Origin: an uncultured Collinsella sp.
Lineage (GTDB): Bacteria > Actinomycetota > Coriobacteriia > Coriobacteriales > Coriobacteriaceae
Assembly: GCA_900552735.1 (NCBI GenBank)
Contig: USBA01000014.1
Location: 1 to 20,237, forward strand
Direction: 5' to 3'
Length of the DNA: 20,237 nucleotides
Part shown: positions 1 through 8,297 of the stretch, in pieces
Position numbering within the stretch: the stretch's first letter is position 1
How the letters are laid out: every line of letters starts with the position of its first letter
Translations under genes and position numbers: made by a program
The notes under the pieces: generated by a model
What the model saw: only the letters and a program-made list of their open reading frames with translations
Database searches by the model: none
What the model was told of the DNA's origin: nothing

Positions 1-186
1 GGGTGGGGCTGTGCTTGGATTGGCTACACTGATACGGACAGTTCCGTGAGGGGCGCGAGAGACGGGACTCCGGGGAGATCTTCGAGGAGGAGCGCCTCGA
101 CTGGAAGTGCGGGTTCAGTGGAGCATGAACCTAATCTCTGTCTCTCTTGTTTTTTGATTTGTTGAGAAGCCGGCATTTGGGGCATT

Positions 187-477
187 TTGGATAGCGAACA
201 GTTCAAACAAGAAGCTGAGAAAATAGAACAAAGCCTGAGTGCCTTGAGAGTCGCCGAGCGCAATGCAGTGATTCCCTTCATGAACGGCGACTTTACCCAA
301 TGGGATCTATATCTGGCATCCTCTTCTGAGTATGCGATGAGACTGATAGACGGATTCATCTCCATGCTCGAGTCGAGGAATCTTGTTTGCGTCGCCCAGC
401 TTCTCCGCGCACAGGTTGGAGTCTGCCTGAGGACATTCGCGTTATTCGCCGCCGAAGACCGGGATGACTTTCTCCCA
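187..477 (+). pseudogene. 5' fragment of an uncharacterised protein gene
   Basis: The frame opens at a TTG and gives about 95 plausible residues, ending in a helical stretch with LLRAQVGVCLRTFALFAAED. This resembles the N-terminal part of a family of uncharacterised proteins that I recall only by pattern (helix, then LxR.Q...R.FA...ED..DF). After about position 477 the frame runs on to 606, but as Arg/Ser-rich sequence that is antisense to an arginase fragment, so real homology appears to end there. No strong ribosome binding site is visible. The stretch 1-186 upstream shows no supportable gene; one frame is open at 37-122 with a charged peptide but has no start. I read this as a truncated, probably dead gene. 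Confidence 0.45.
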
Positions 478-800
478 AAAGGCTGCCAAGTACCATGGCG
501 TGAGCGTTGGGGTAGCCATCATTCAGCGTGGATACATCCGGATGCGCATAGATCCAGACGATTTCAACGTTCTCGTATTTCCCGTGCAGGTAATCGAAGA
601 GGGTAAGCGACACCATACAGTTGCCGCCGACGGTCACGACTCTGTCGGGGGTTTCTGCCGTAAGCTTCCTCTTCGCATCCTGAATCCCTGCCAGGACTTC
701 GTCCTCGGCATAGATGCGAACTGCCTCCCATTTCTCATGTCCAAGTTTTGGGACGCGTTTCGCACGTTTCGCAATGCCGAGTGGGACCCCTGGACAGTCG
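478..800 (-). pseudogene. Arginase/agmatinase-family (ureohydrolase) fragment
   Basis: Translated on the minus strand this gives DRVVTVGGNCMVSL followed by FDYLHGKYENVEIVWIYAHPD and NDGYPNAHAMVLGSLLG, the core of the arginase fold (normally GGDC/GGNC.., then DAHxD, then HAM). The metal-binding Asp of DAHxD is replaced by Tyr (IYAHPD). The N-terminal third is missing: the frame has no start and is preceded directly by the stop codon of the kinase gene. The C-terminal half is lost at about 478, where the sequence switches to an inverted foreign fragment. It is therefore a non-functional relic. The family hydrolyses guanidino compounds with two Mn ions; nothing suggests this copy does. Confidence 0.7.
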
Positions 801-802
801 GA

Positions 803-1942
803 TTACGTGGTGGCCCCCTTTGAGAGGGTCACGAGCATCACGGTTCCGTTCTCGGAACTTGTTTCGACCTCTACCGTGCCACCGTGAAGCGCCGCAATCT
901 CCCAGACAAGCGCTAGTCCGAGTCCTGCGCCGCCGTATGCCCTGCTGCGGGATTTGTCTAGACGAAAGAACGGCTGGAAGATGCTCTCTCGGTACTGCTT
1001 GGGTATTCCCGGGCTCTCATCTTTGACTCGTAGGAGCACGTGGCTGTCGCTGTCGCTGATGGAGACGTTGACAGTCGAGTCGGGGCGGCTGTAACGGATG
1101 GCATTTTCGACCAGGTTAAACACCAGCCGATAGAGGAGCGTGTCGCTCCCGATTACTAAAGCGTCTCCAGCACAGTTGAGGGCTATGCCCCTATTTTCGG
1201 CAAGTGGCGCAAGGTCGGTGAGGACCTCTTCGGACAAGGGGCCAAGTTCAACATCGTCCTCGCAAGGAACGCTGCGGAGCTCACTCATCTCGAGCAATAC
1301 CTTGGTCATTCGTGACATGCGCTCGGTTTGTTCTTGTAGCAGGCCGAGCAGCTCGGCTGTTTCGGGTTGCAAACCGGAGTGCTCGGAGATGAATAGTTCA
1401 ATCTGTGCTTGCATAAGGGCGAGCGGGGTGCGCAGCTCGTGTGCGGCGTTGCCGGTAAACTGACGCTGTGCAGAGAACCCTTCGCCAAGACGGGCGATCA
1501 TGTCGTTGAAAGAGGCGCTGCATCGTTGCAGCTCGGTGGGCACATCTTCACTGAGTCTGATTTCGCTTAGGTTGTCAGGCTGCACGCGCTCAACCTGGGC
1601 TGCAAAAGCCCGTAGCGGTTTGAGTGCACGGCCGCTCACAAAGTATGCCAGCACGCCGCCAAGGAGTGTGACTCCAGCCGTGATGCACCAGGTTGTCGTG
1701 CCAAAAGACTCTTGCGCGTCGTTTACGACGATCGTGACCTTGTCATCGGGGACCGCTTTCGTCGGGTCGAACGCCTGGGGTGCATCTACGCCGGCTGCGC
1801 TAAGGGCCGAGACGTCGCTGCCGATAGCATCCATGTAGCGCATGCCCGTATAGCCGACCAGGCAGTTCGTCAGCACGCACGCAGCGCACGTGAGCAGTGC
1901 CGTCATAATCGTTATGCGCCATTGCAACGAAAGCCTTTTCAT
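803..1942 (-). CDS. Membrane sensor histidine kinase (HAMP, HisKA, HATPase)
   Basis: A 379-residue orthodox sensor kinase. A first membrane helix spans about residues 9-30, a short external loop of about 50 residues follows, and a second helix lies at about 84-104. A HAMP-like linker leads into the HisKA box with AAHELRTPLAL (phospho-acceptor His168), then the N box FNLVENAIRYS, the G1-like DESPGIP (Ser replaces the more usual Gly after Glu), and the G2 box GGAGLGLAL. The start ATG overlaps the stop of the upstream regulator gene (ATGA), so the two are translationally coupled partners. The small external loop suggests it senses something at or in the membrane. By position it probably controls the divergent redox operon starting at 2704; that is inference. 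Confidence 0.93.
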   Translation of the reverse strand: MKRLSLQWRITIMTALLTCAACVLTNCLVGYTGMRYMDAIGSDVSALSAAGVDAPQAFDPTKAVPDDKVTIVVNDAQESFGTTTWCITAGVTLLGGVLAYFVSGRALKPLRAFAAQVERVQPDNLSEIRLSEDVPTELQRCSASFNDMIARLGEGFSAQRQFTGNAAHELRTPLALMQAQIELFISEHSGLQPETAELLGLLQEQTERMSRMTKVLLEMSELRSVPCEDDVELGPLSEEVLTDLAPLAENRGIALNCAGDALVIGSDTLLYRLVFNLVENAIRYSRPDSTVNVSISDSDSHVLLRVKDESPGIPKQYRESIFQPFFRLDKSRSRAYGGAGLGLALVWEIAALHGGTVEVETSSENGTVMLVTLSKGATT

Positions 1943-2613
1943 TCGCTATCCTCCATAACGTAGCCCTCTCCAATCCGATTGCGAATCGGGTCGTATCCCA
2001 AAGCGCTGCGTAGCTTTTTGCGGAGCGACGAGATATGAACGCGGGTTGCGTTGCTAAAGCTGTTCACGCTGCTATCCCAAACGTGCTCGATAAGCTCCTC
2101 TTGACTTACCGGACGCCCCTGATTAAGCATCAGGTATTCCAAGATTCCCGTTTCCTTGCGCGTAAGAGATAAAGCCTCGCTGTCCACGGAAGCGATGCGC
2201 GCCTTGGTGTCAAAGCTGAGCTTTCCGCAGGTTAATACTATGTCGCTTTGTGCAAAGCGCCTGAGGGTAAGGCTGCGGATCCTTGCCGCAAGTTCGTCCA
2301 GATGAAACGGCTTGGTGAGGTAATCGTTGGCGCCGGCATCGAGCCCGTCGACTTTATCGGATACTTCGCCACGCGCGGACAGAATCAGTACCTTGGTCTC
2401 GCAGTCGGTTTTCCTAAGTTCCCTGAGCACGGTCATGCCGTCGATACGGGGAAGGTTGAGGTCGAGTACCACGAGGTCGAAGGCCTCAACGTTCAGTAGG
2501 TCGAGCGCCTCCTGTCCGTCGTGACAGCAGTCGACGCTGTACGCCAAGTTTCGCAAGCTGCGCGCGATTGCGTCACACAGCGCCCGCTCGTCCTCGACGA
2601 TCAAAATACGCAT
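1939..2613 (-). CDS. OmpR/PhoB-family response regulator
   Basis: A 224-residue protein with an N-terminal receiver domain (acidic pocket VEDE, phospho-acceptor Asp51 in VVLDLNLP, conserved Lys in LTKPF) and a C-terminal winged helix (LTRKETGILEYLM, recognition region NATRVHISSLRKKL, ending in RIGEGYVM). The start is placed at MRILIVEDE because AAGGAGA lies 7 bases upstream; the longer frame starting at 2631 would place that ribosome binding site inside the gene. It is the first gene of a two-gene operon with the kinase and is divergent from the CXXC/ferredoxin/thioredoxin operon. A direct repeat ATGGTC-N2-ATGGTC at 2667-2680 lies in the shared 90-bp intergenic region and could be a binding site, but the spacing is short for this family. 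Confidence 0.94.
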   Translation of the reverse strand: MRILIVEDERALCDAIARSLRNLAYSVDCCHDGQEALDLLNVEAFDLVVLDLNLPRIDGMTVLRELRKTDCETKVLILSARGEVSDKVDGLDAGANDYLTKPFHLDELAARIRSLTLRRFAQSDIVLTCGKLSFDTKARIASVDSEALSLTRKETGILEYLMLNQGRPVSQEELIEHVWDSSVNSFSNATRVHISSLRKKLRSALGYDPIRNRIGEGYVMEDSE

Positions 2614-2703
2614 AACAGTCTCCTTGTACATTTCAAATCGCGCTTAACACGTATTTTATAGCCGATATGGTCCAATGGTCGCGTAACGAAAGGAGTGGTC
2701 AGG

Positions 2704-2850
2704 TTGTTCAAAGCGGTAAAACCCGTGGTACAGGTCGCTTTGTTGATCGTCGGAATTGCCATGGTGTGCTTTGGCGTTATGCGTGGCGAGGCGGATGCCG
2801 TGCTGGCCAAAGCGATTAGGCTGTGCTTGGAGTGTATCGGAATTGGATAA
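2704..2850 (+). CDS. Small membrane CXXC protein (CD1871A family)
   Basis: A 48-residue protein starting at TTG, with AGGAG 8 bases upstream. A GTG at 2695 is in frame but sits on the ribosome binding site. It has one membrane helix (about residues 8-26, VVQVALLIVGIAMVCFGV) and ends in KAIRLCLECIGIG, placing a Cys-Leu-Glu-Cys pair (41 and 44) on the side of the membrane opposite the N-terminus, close to the end. This tail matches what I recall of the CD1871A family of CXXC membrane peptides. Its last 8 bases overlap the start of the ferredoxin gene, so translation is coupled. Role inferred: a thiol relay or metal ligand working with the neighbouring membrane iron-sulfur protein. Confidence 0.82.
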   Translation: MFKAVKPVVQVALLIVGIAMVCFGVMRGEADAVLAKAIRLCLECIGIG

Positions 2851-3745
2851 AAGAGAAAACACTGCGTCGCATGTTTTGGCTCGATTTCGCGGATTCATTC
2901 AGGCGGCGGCGACGCTCGTCACCAACATTCACCTGCCAAACTTTGCCAAAGGCGGCATCTATCAGGGCGCGGGAAAAACAGTCTGCGTACCCGGGCTTAA
3001 CTGCTATTCGTGCCCCGCGGCATCGGGTGCGTGCCCCATCGGGTCGTTCCAGTCGGTAGTAGGTTCATCCAAGTTCAACTTTTCTTACTATGTTACCGGT
3101 ACGCTCATTTTGCTCGGCGTGCTGCTGGGACGCTTTGTATGCGGCTTTCTGTGCCCGTTTGGCTGGCTGCAGGAGCTGCTTCACAAGATTCCCGGCAAAA
3201 AGCTTTCGACAAAAAGGCTCAAGCCGCTCACGTACATCAAGTACGTCGTGCTGCTGTTTGCCGTGGTGCTGCTGCCCGTCTTGGTGGTTAACGACGTGGG
3301 CATGGGCGACCCGTTCTTTTGTAAGTACATCTGTCCGCAGGGCGTGCTCGAGGGCGCCATTCCTCTGGCCATTGCCAATGCCGGCATTCGATCTGCGTTG
3401 GGACAGCTTTTTACTTGGAAACTTGCCGTTCTCATTGCCGTGGTAGTGCTGAGCGTTTTGTTCTACCGCCCCTTCTGCAAATGGATTTGTCCACTCGGCG
3501 CATTCTATGCGCTCATGAATAGGGTGTCCCTACTGGGGATCCGGGTCGACGCGTGCAAATGCATCTCGTGCGGCAAGTGTTCAAGGGTTTGTCAGATGGA
3601 TGTTGATGTGGTCCGCGCACCCAATCATGCCGAATGCATCCGGTGCGGAAAGTGCATCGGGGCCTGTCCCGTCGATGCCATTAGCTATCGCTATGGCCTG
3701 GATGTGTCGGCGGAAAAGCTTCCCTTGCCCGCCGATAAAAAGTAA
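2843..3745 (+). CDS. Membrane 4Fe-4S protein, NapH/NosR-C-terminal-like
   Basis: A 300-residue polytopic membrane protein starting at TTG 2843, with GGAG at 2829-2832. The frame is open further upstream, but only through sequence that codes for the previous gene in another frame. It carries the paired CxxxCP motifs of the NapH/NosR/RdxA group (FVCGFLCPFGW, FCKWICPLGAF), an extra YICPQG, and a YSCPAASGACPIG segment. Hydrophobic helices lie around GTLILLGVLLGRF, YVVLLFAVVLLPVLVV and LAVLIAVVVLSVLF. Two classical ferredoxin clusters close the protein: CISCGKCSRVC (about 240-250) and CIRCGKCIGAC (about 265-275). Known members carry electrons across or along the membrane. Between a CXXC peptide and an exported thioredoxin, it plausibly feeds electrons to external thiols; that is inference. 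Confidence 0.9.
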   Translation: MDKRENTASHVLARFRGFIQAAATLVTNIHLPNFAKGGIYQGAGKTVCVPGLNCYSCPAASGACPIGSFQSVVGSSKFNFSYYVTGTLILLGVLLGRFVCGFLCPFGWLQELLHKIPGKKLSTKRLKPLTYIKYVVLLFAVVLLPVLVVNDVGMGDPFFCKYICPQGVLEGAIPLAIANAGIRSALGQLFTWKLAVLIAVVVLSVLFYRPFCKWICPLGAFYALMNRVSLLGIRVDACKCISCGKCSRVCQMDVDVVRAPNHAECIRCGKCIGACPVDAISYRYGLDVSAEKLPLPADKK

Positions 3746-3774
3746 ACAAGCTTCGACAAAACGGAGGAATGACT

Positions 3775-4746
3775 ATGAAGCTTTCTAAGATTGCGGCCCT
3801 GTTTATGGTGCCGGTATTGGCCTTATGCCTTGTGGCATGTTCGGCGCCCGGTGGCAATGCGAGCGAATCTGCGAGCTCCGACCCTAAGATCGCAGAACTC
3901 ACTGCGCAGAAGCCGGCCAATGCCGACGAGGCCGCCGAGCTGTATGCGAAGCTCATGCAGAAGGAGAACGAGATCTTTTCGAGTGATAACGCGCTGTGGG
4001 AAAAGGTATTCAATGCGGCAAATAAAGACTCGGCAATGATTGAGGATGGCAGCAATTACGGCGATTTTCTGCTCAAGACCATCGACGGTGCCAAGGATGA
4101 GTTCACGGCGGATGAGCTTAAGACGCTCAAGACCGGTGCACAGCAGATCAAGGAGATCGAGGACAAGCTCGAGAGCTTGGAGAAGGAGTTCCCCGGCTGT
4201 GGAAGCACGCCGAGCGCAGGCGAGAGCGTCGACGCTTCGGCCGCTGGCATGACGGCTGGTGCCAATGCTTCGAGCGAGGCGACGAAGTTCCCCAGCTTTA
4301 CGGGCAAGGACCTGGATGGCAACGACGTGAACAGCGACGAGCTGTTCTCTAAGAACAAGGTCACCGTCATGAACTTCTGGTTCACTACTTGCAAGCCGTG
4401 CGTGGGCGAGCTGGGCGATCTTGAGAAACTGAATAAGGAGCTTGCCGAGAAGGGCGGCCAGGTCGTGGGCGTCAACTCCTTTACGCTCGATGGCAACAAG
4501 GGCGAGATTGCAGATGCCAAGGACGTGCTGAGCAAGAAGGGCGTGACATATAAGAACATCTGGTTCAAGTCGGATAGCGAGGCCGGTAAGTTTACGTCAA
4601 ATCTGTTCTCGTTCCCGACAACGTATGTCATAGATCAGAATGGCAACATCGTAGGGGATCCAATCGTGGGAGCCATCAGCTCCGCCGAGCAGCGCGCGGC
4701 ACTCGACAAGCTTATCGACCAGGCGATTGCGAATAGCGAGCAGTAA
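3775..4746 (+). CDS. TlpA-like thioredoxin-fold lipoprotein
   Basis: A 323-residue lipoprotein. The start ATG at 3775 is chosen because GGAGG ends 7 bases before it; the ATG at 3769 is only 1 base away. The signal peptide ends in a lipobox LVAC with Cys22. Residues about 30-140 form a charged, helical domain of unknown function (KLMQKENEIF.., EIEDKLESLEKEF). A Ser/Ala-rich linker leads to a C-terminal thioredoxin domain with NFWFTTCKPCVGELGDL (Cys206-Lys-Pro-Cys209) and the cis-Pro loop FSFPTTYVID. TlpA/ResA-type proteins reduce or exchange disulfides outside the membrane. It lies 29 bases after the ferredoxin gene and is followed by a strong terminator, so the three genes form one operon. 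Electron donor inferred to be the upstream membrane proteins. Confidence 0.92.
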   Translation: MKLSKIAALFMVPVLALCLVACSAPGGNASESASSDPKIAELTAQKPANADEAAELYAKLMQKENEIFSSDNALWEKVFNAANKDSAMIEDGSNYGDFLLKTIDGAKDEFTADELKTLKTGAQQIKEIEDKLESLEKEFPGCGSTPSAGESVDASAAGMTAGANASSEATKFPSFTGKDLDGNDVNSDELFSKNKVTVMNFWFTTCKPCVGELGDLEKLNKELAEKGGQVVGVNSFTLDGNKGEIADAKDVLSKKGVTYKNIWFKSDSEAGKFTSNLFSFPTTYVIDQNGNIVGDPIVGAISSAEQRAALDKLIDQAIANSEQ

Positions 4747-4825
4747 AAAACGCGTAAAGCATAGCGAGGATCGTGCGCCGCTGTGCGAAGTAGCCCGCTA
4801 CCTTTCAAGATAAGCTCCACCATAT

Positions 4826-4853
4826 AGAGGTCCCGTTCGGGACCTCTTTTTTT
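4826..4853 (+). terminator. Rho-independent terminator of the redox operon
   Basis: A perfect 9-bp stem AGAGGTCCC / GGGACCTCT with loop GTTC is followed at once by a run of seven T, 80 bases after the thioredoxin stop codon. It separates the redox operon from the ABC exporter gene. Confidence 0.93.
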
Positions 4854-4963
4854 GGGCGCCGTCCCGTTCGTTTTTTGATGTGGTTCCCTGCATTCCTCAC
4901 TGGCGTCGGTGAAAAATGGGGATAGAGTAGGACAAACGCGTCGAATACGAACGGCGGGGGAGA

Positions 4964-4981
4964 GCGGGCGAGTGCGCCCGC
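4964..4981 (+). promoter_or_regulatory. GC hairpin just upstream of the ABC exporter start
   Basis: A perfect 7-bp stem GCGGGCG / CGCCCGC with loop AGTG ends two bases before the GGGAGAGG ribosome binding site (4984-4991). If in the mRNA leader it could affect ribosome access. No clear promoter was identified between the terminator and this hairpin. Confidence 0.4.
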
Positions 4982-5000
4982 GTGGGAGAGGTTGCCGTCC

Positions 5001-8000
5001 ATGCTGGAGCTCAAAGGAATTTGCAAAAGGTACGTTACGCAGTCGTTTACGCAGGTGGCGCTCGACAGCGTAAGCCTGTCTTTTCGCGATAACGAGTTCG
5101 TGGCCATCCTGGGTCCCTCGGGTTCGGGTAAGACCACGATGCTCAACGTTATCGGCGGGCTCGATCATTTCGATTCCGGTGACTTGCTGATCGACGGCAT
5201 ATCGACCAAGGACTTTCACGATCGCGATTGGGATGCCTACCGCAACAACCGCATCGGCTTTGTGTTCCAGAGCTACAACCTCATCCCGCATCAGACCATT
5301 TTGGAAAACGTGGAGTTGGCGCTTACGCTCACGGGCGTGGGCCATACCGAGCGCCGCGAGCGTGCGCGCGAGGCGTTGGAGAAAGTCGGCCTGGGCGAGC
5401 ACGTTAACAAGCGCCCGAGCCAGCTTTCGGGCGGGCAGATGCAGCGTGTGGCCATCGCCCGCGCCCTGATTAACGATCCCGAGATCGTGCTGGCAGACGA
5501 GCCGACCGGCGCCTTGGATTCTACAACGTCCGTGCAGGTCATGGACTTGCTCAAGGATGTTGCACGCGACCGCTTGGTCATCATGGTCACGCACAATCCC
5601 GAGCTGGCGTACCAATACGCCACGCGCATCGTTAACCTGGCGGATGGCAAGATCACCGACGATTCCAATTCTTTCGATGTCGCTGACGCCACGCGCCGCG
5701 AGGCCAAGCCTACGCGCAAAACCTCGATGAGCTTTGTGACGGCGCTGGGGCTTTCTGCCCGAAACCTTATGACCAAAAAAGGCCGTACGGCCATGACGGC
5801 CTTTGCGGGGTCGATTGGCATTATCGGTATCGCGGCGATCTTGGCGCTCTCCAATGGCGTGAACAACTACATCAAAAAGGTCGAGGAGGATACGCTCTCG
5901 AGTTACCCGCTTACGATCTCCAAGCAGGACTACGACCTGTCGTCCATGATGGGTGGGCAGGGGGCTGCGGATGATGAGGCGTCCAACGGCGGGGATTTAT
6001 CCGACGGTACTGGTGGCAAAGCTAAGGGAACCGATAAGATCCCCGTGGTTACGGCCGTAAAGGACATGTTTGCAAGCGTTAAGTCCAACGACATGACGAG
6101 CTTTAAGGCATGGCTCGATGCCGGTGGCGACGGCATCGATAAAGAGGTCAACGCCATTCAGTACGGCTACGGTGTATCGCCGGTTGTCTATCGTGCCGGC
6201 AAGGGCGACGAGAAGCCCGTCCGGCTTGTTCCCAACGCTATGACCGAGGCCATGAGCGGAGGCGCAAGTTCGGCGGCAACGGTGAGCATGGAATCCATGG
6301 GAACCTCGGTCTTTAACGAGATGATCGACGACCAGAGTCTGCTCGACAGCCAGTACGATGTCGTCGCCGGTCACTGGCCCACGTCCGCCAACGAAGCCGT
6401 GATGGTGCTTTCGAGTCGCGGTACGGTGGGCGACTACACGCTCTATAGCATCGGTGCGCTGGATATCGATGAGCTCAACGACCTGGTTAACAGTGCTATG
6501 ACGGCCGACGGTGGGGTTGAAGCGCCCGAGACCGGTACCGACTTTACCTACGACGATGCGCTGTCCACGACGTTTAAGGTGTTGTCGCCGGCCGATGCCT
6601 ATCGCAAAAACGAAGAGACCGGCATATGGACCGACATGTCTGGCGACGCCGACTTTATGGCTGCCAAGGTTGCCGACGGTATCGACGTGCACATTGTGGG
6701 CGTGGTGCGACCTAACGAGACGGCCAATGCGAGCGCGTTGTCTCCGGGCATTGCCTATACGCATGCGCTGACTCGCCGGCTTATGGAGCGCGCCGCCGAT
6801 TCGCAGATTGTGCAAGAGCAGCTTGCGCATCCCGAGACGGATGTCTTTACGGGCAAGTCTTTCGATGAACTGCAGGGCGAGGCCAAGCAAGGCGTGGATC
6901 TGGGCAGCATGTTTAGTGTGGACGAGGCGGCGCTCAAGAGCGCGTTCTCGTTCGATACGTCTGCGCTCTCGGGCGCTGCCGGCGGTATGGACCTTTCTGG
7001 TATCGACTTGTCCGGGCTGGACATTGACCTTTCGGGCGTTGGTAAGGACATCGACTTCAGCGACATCATGGCCAAAGCGCCGGCCCCAGATTTCTCGGGT
7101 ATCTTTGACGGTCTGGAACTCACGCCCGAGCAAATGCAGCAGGTGGGAACGCTTGCCAACCAGCTGTTTGAGGGCTTTTTGCAGTCTGATCAGTTTAAGG
7201 CGTTGACGCCCGATGATCTTAAGGATGCGTCAAAGCTCGCTGCCGCATTCTCGACGTATCTTGAGAATGATGCCACAGCGCAGCAATACCTGACTCAGCT
7301 CAAAGCGCTCGGCGGCGATGCCCTGGTTGAGCGCCTGCAACAGGCGATGACCGACTATGTGCAAAAGCAGCTGGCTCCGTATCTGCAGCAGGCTATGGAT
7401 CAGGTGATGAAGTCGATTAGCGATCAGATTGCGGCGACGGTGTCAGCTCAGCTCAAAGCGGGCGCGGCAGGGCTCATGGACCAGATGGCGACGCAGATGT
7501 CTTCGAGTTTTGCCAACCTGGCGAGCGCCATGCACGTGGATGCGAGTGCTTTTGCTCGTGCTATCCACTTCAACATGGACGCCGAGGACCTGAGTTCGCT
7601 CATGATGAGCTATGCCAAGGCGTCGAAGCTCACCTACGACAACAATCTGACCACGTTGGGCTATGCGGATGAGGCAGACCCCATCTCGGTTAAGATTTTC
7701 CCGCGCGACTTTGAGGCCAAGGAGCGCGTGCTCGATCACATCGACGCGTACAACAAGCAGGTCAAAGCCGCCGGCCACGATGAACAGGCAATCTCGTACA
7801 CCGACTACATGGGCATCATCATGGGTTCGGTGACCGACATCGTGAACACCATCAGCTTGGTGCTCATCGCATTCGTGAGCATCAGCCTGGTGGTGAGCTC
7901 CATCATGATCGGCATCATCACCTACATCAGCGTGCTGGAGCGCAAAAAGGAGATCGGTATCCTACGCGCAATCGGTGCGTCGAAGCGCAACGTGGCCAAC

Positions 8001-8252
8001 GTATTCAATGCCGAGACCTTTATCGAGGGCCTCATTGCCGGCGTCTTTGCCATTGTCGTTGTGGTGCTCGTGAGCTTCCCGGTTAATGCCTGGGCGCTTG
8101 CTGCCAAACAGGTCCCCAATCTGATGAGCCTGCCCGTGCAGGATGCGCTGGTGCTCATTGCAATTTCGGTGTTACTGACGGTCGTTGCCGGCCTGCTGCC
8201 GGCCCGCAGCGCATCCAGGAAGGATCCCGTGGAGGCCCTGCGCTCTGAATAA
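5001..8252 (+). CDS. Fused ABC exporter ATPase-permease (MacB/FtsX-type) with large external domain
   Basis: A 1083-residue protein starting at ATG 5001, 9 bases after GGGAGAGG. Residues 1-220 are a LolD/MacB-class ATPase: Walker A GPSGSGKTT (38-46), Q loop FVFQSYNLIPH, signature LSGGQMQRVAIARAL (142-156), Walker B VLADEPTGALDS, switch His198. A membrane helix at about 265-287 is followed by about 650 external residues, then three helices (about 945-1070) with the FtsX motif YISVLERKKEIGILRAIGASKR. The external region is far larger than the roughly 200-residue MacB periplasmic domain; it holds a DLSG run (about 665-685) and long amphipathic Gln/Ala-rich helices (LVERLQQAMTDYVQKQLAPY). The gene appears monocistronic. 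Family role: mechanotransmission, peptide or lipoprotein export, or resistance. The substrate cannot be told from sequence. Confidence 0.93.
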   Translation: MLELKGICKRYVTQSFTQVALDSVSLSFRDNEFVAILGPSGSGKTTMLNVIGGLDHFDSGDLLIDGISTKDFHDRDWDAYRNNRIGFVFQSYNLIPHQTILENVELALTLTGVGHTERRERAREALEKVGLGEHVNKRPSQLSGGQMQRVAIARALINDPEIVLADEPTGALDSTTSVQVMDLLKDVARDRLVIMVTHNPELAYQYATRIVNLADGKITDDSNSFDVADATRREAKPTRKTSMSFVTALGLSARNLMTKKGRTAMTAFAGSIGIIGIAAILALSNGVNNYIKKVEEDTLSSYPLTISKQDYDLSSMMGGQGAADDEASNGGDLSDGTGGKAKGTDKIPVVTAVKDMFASVKSNDMTSFKAWLDAGGDGIDKEVNAIQYGYGVSPVVYRAGKGDEKPVRLVPNAMTEAMSGGASSAATVSMESMGTSVFNEMIDDQSLLDSQYDVVAGHWPTSANEAVMVLSSRGTVGDYTLYSIGALDIDELNDLVNSAMTADGGVEAPETGTDFTYDDALSTTFKVLSPADAYRKNEETGIWTDMSGDADFMAAKVADGIDVHIVGVVRPNETANASALSPGIAYTHALTRRLMERAADSQIVQEQLAHPETDVFTGKSFDELQGEAKQGVDLGSMFSVDEAALKSAFSFDTSALSGAAGGMDLSGIDLSGLDIDLSGVGKDIDFSDIMAKAPAPDFSGIFDGLELTPEQMQQVGTLANQLFEGFLQSDQFKALTPDDLKDASKLAAAFSTYLENDATAQQYLTQLKALGGDALVERLQQAMTDYVQKQLAPYLQQAMDQVMKSISDQIAATVSAQLKAGAAGLMDQMATQMSSSFANLASAMHVDASAFARAIHFNMDAEDLSSLMMSYAKASKLTYDNNLTTLGYADEADPISVKIFPRDFEAKERVLDHIDAYNKQVKAAGHDEQAISYTDYMGIIMGSVTDIVNTISLVLIAFVSISLVVSSIMIGIITYISVLERKKEIGILRAIGASKRNVANVFNAETFIEGLIAGVFAIVVVVLVSFPVNAWALAAKQVPNLMSLPVQDALVLIAISVLLTVVAGLLPARSASRKDPVEALRSE

Positions 8253-8282
8253 TGTGACAAGGGACGGTCCCTTTGTCACATT
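8251..8282. repeat. Palindromic intergenic repeat, GTGACAAAGGGAC type
   Basis: Arms AATGTGACAA(A)GGGAC and GTCCCTTTGTCACATT pair around the centre with a single base missing on the left. The repeat starts inside the ABC exporter stop codon. A degenerate relative lies at 9970-10000. It may act as a terminator between convergent genes, but there is no T run. Confidence 0.75.
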
Positions 8283-8297
8283 GAGCGGCTTGTGAAT

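Noticed and set aside
464..823. Plus-strand 119-codon frame
   Set aside because: Antisense to the arginase-family remnant and the end of the kinase gene; no family resemblance.
4635..5615. 326-codon minus-strand frame
   Set aside because: It crosses the redox-operon terminator and is antisense to the ATPase domain; no recognisable protein.
5997..7133. 378-codon minus-strand frame inside the ABC exporter
   Set aside because: His/Arg-rich antisense shadow of the exporter's external domain; no start signal or domain.
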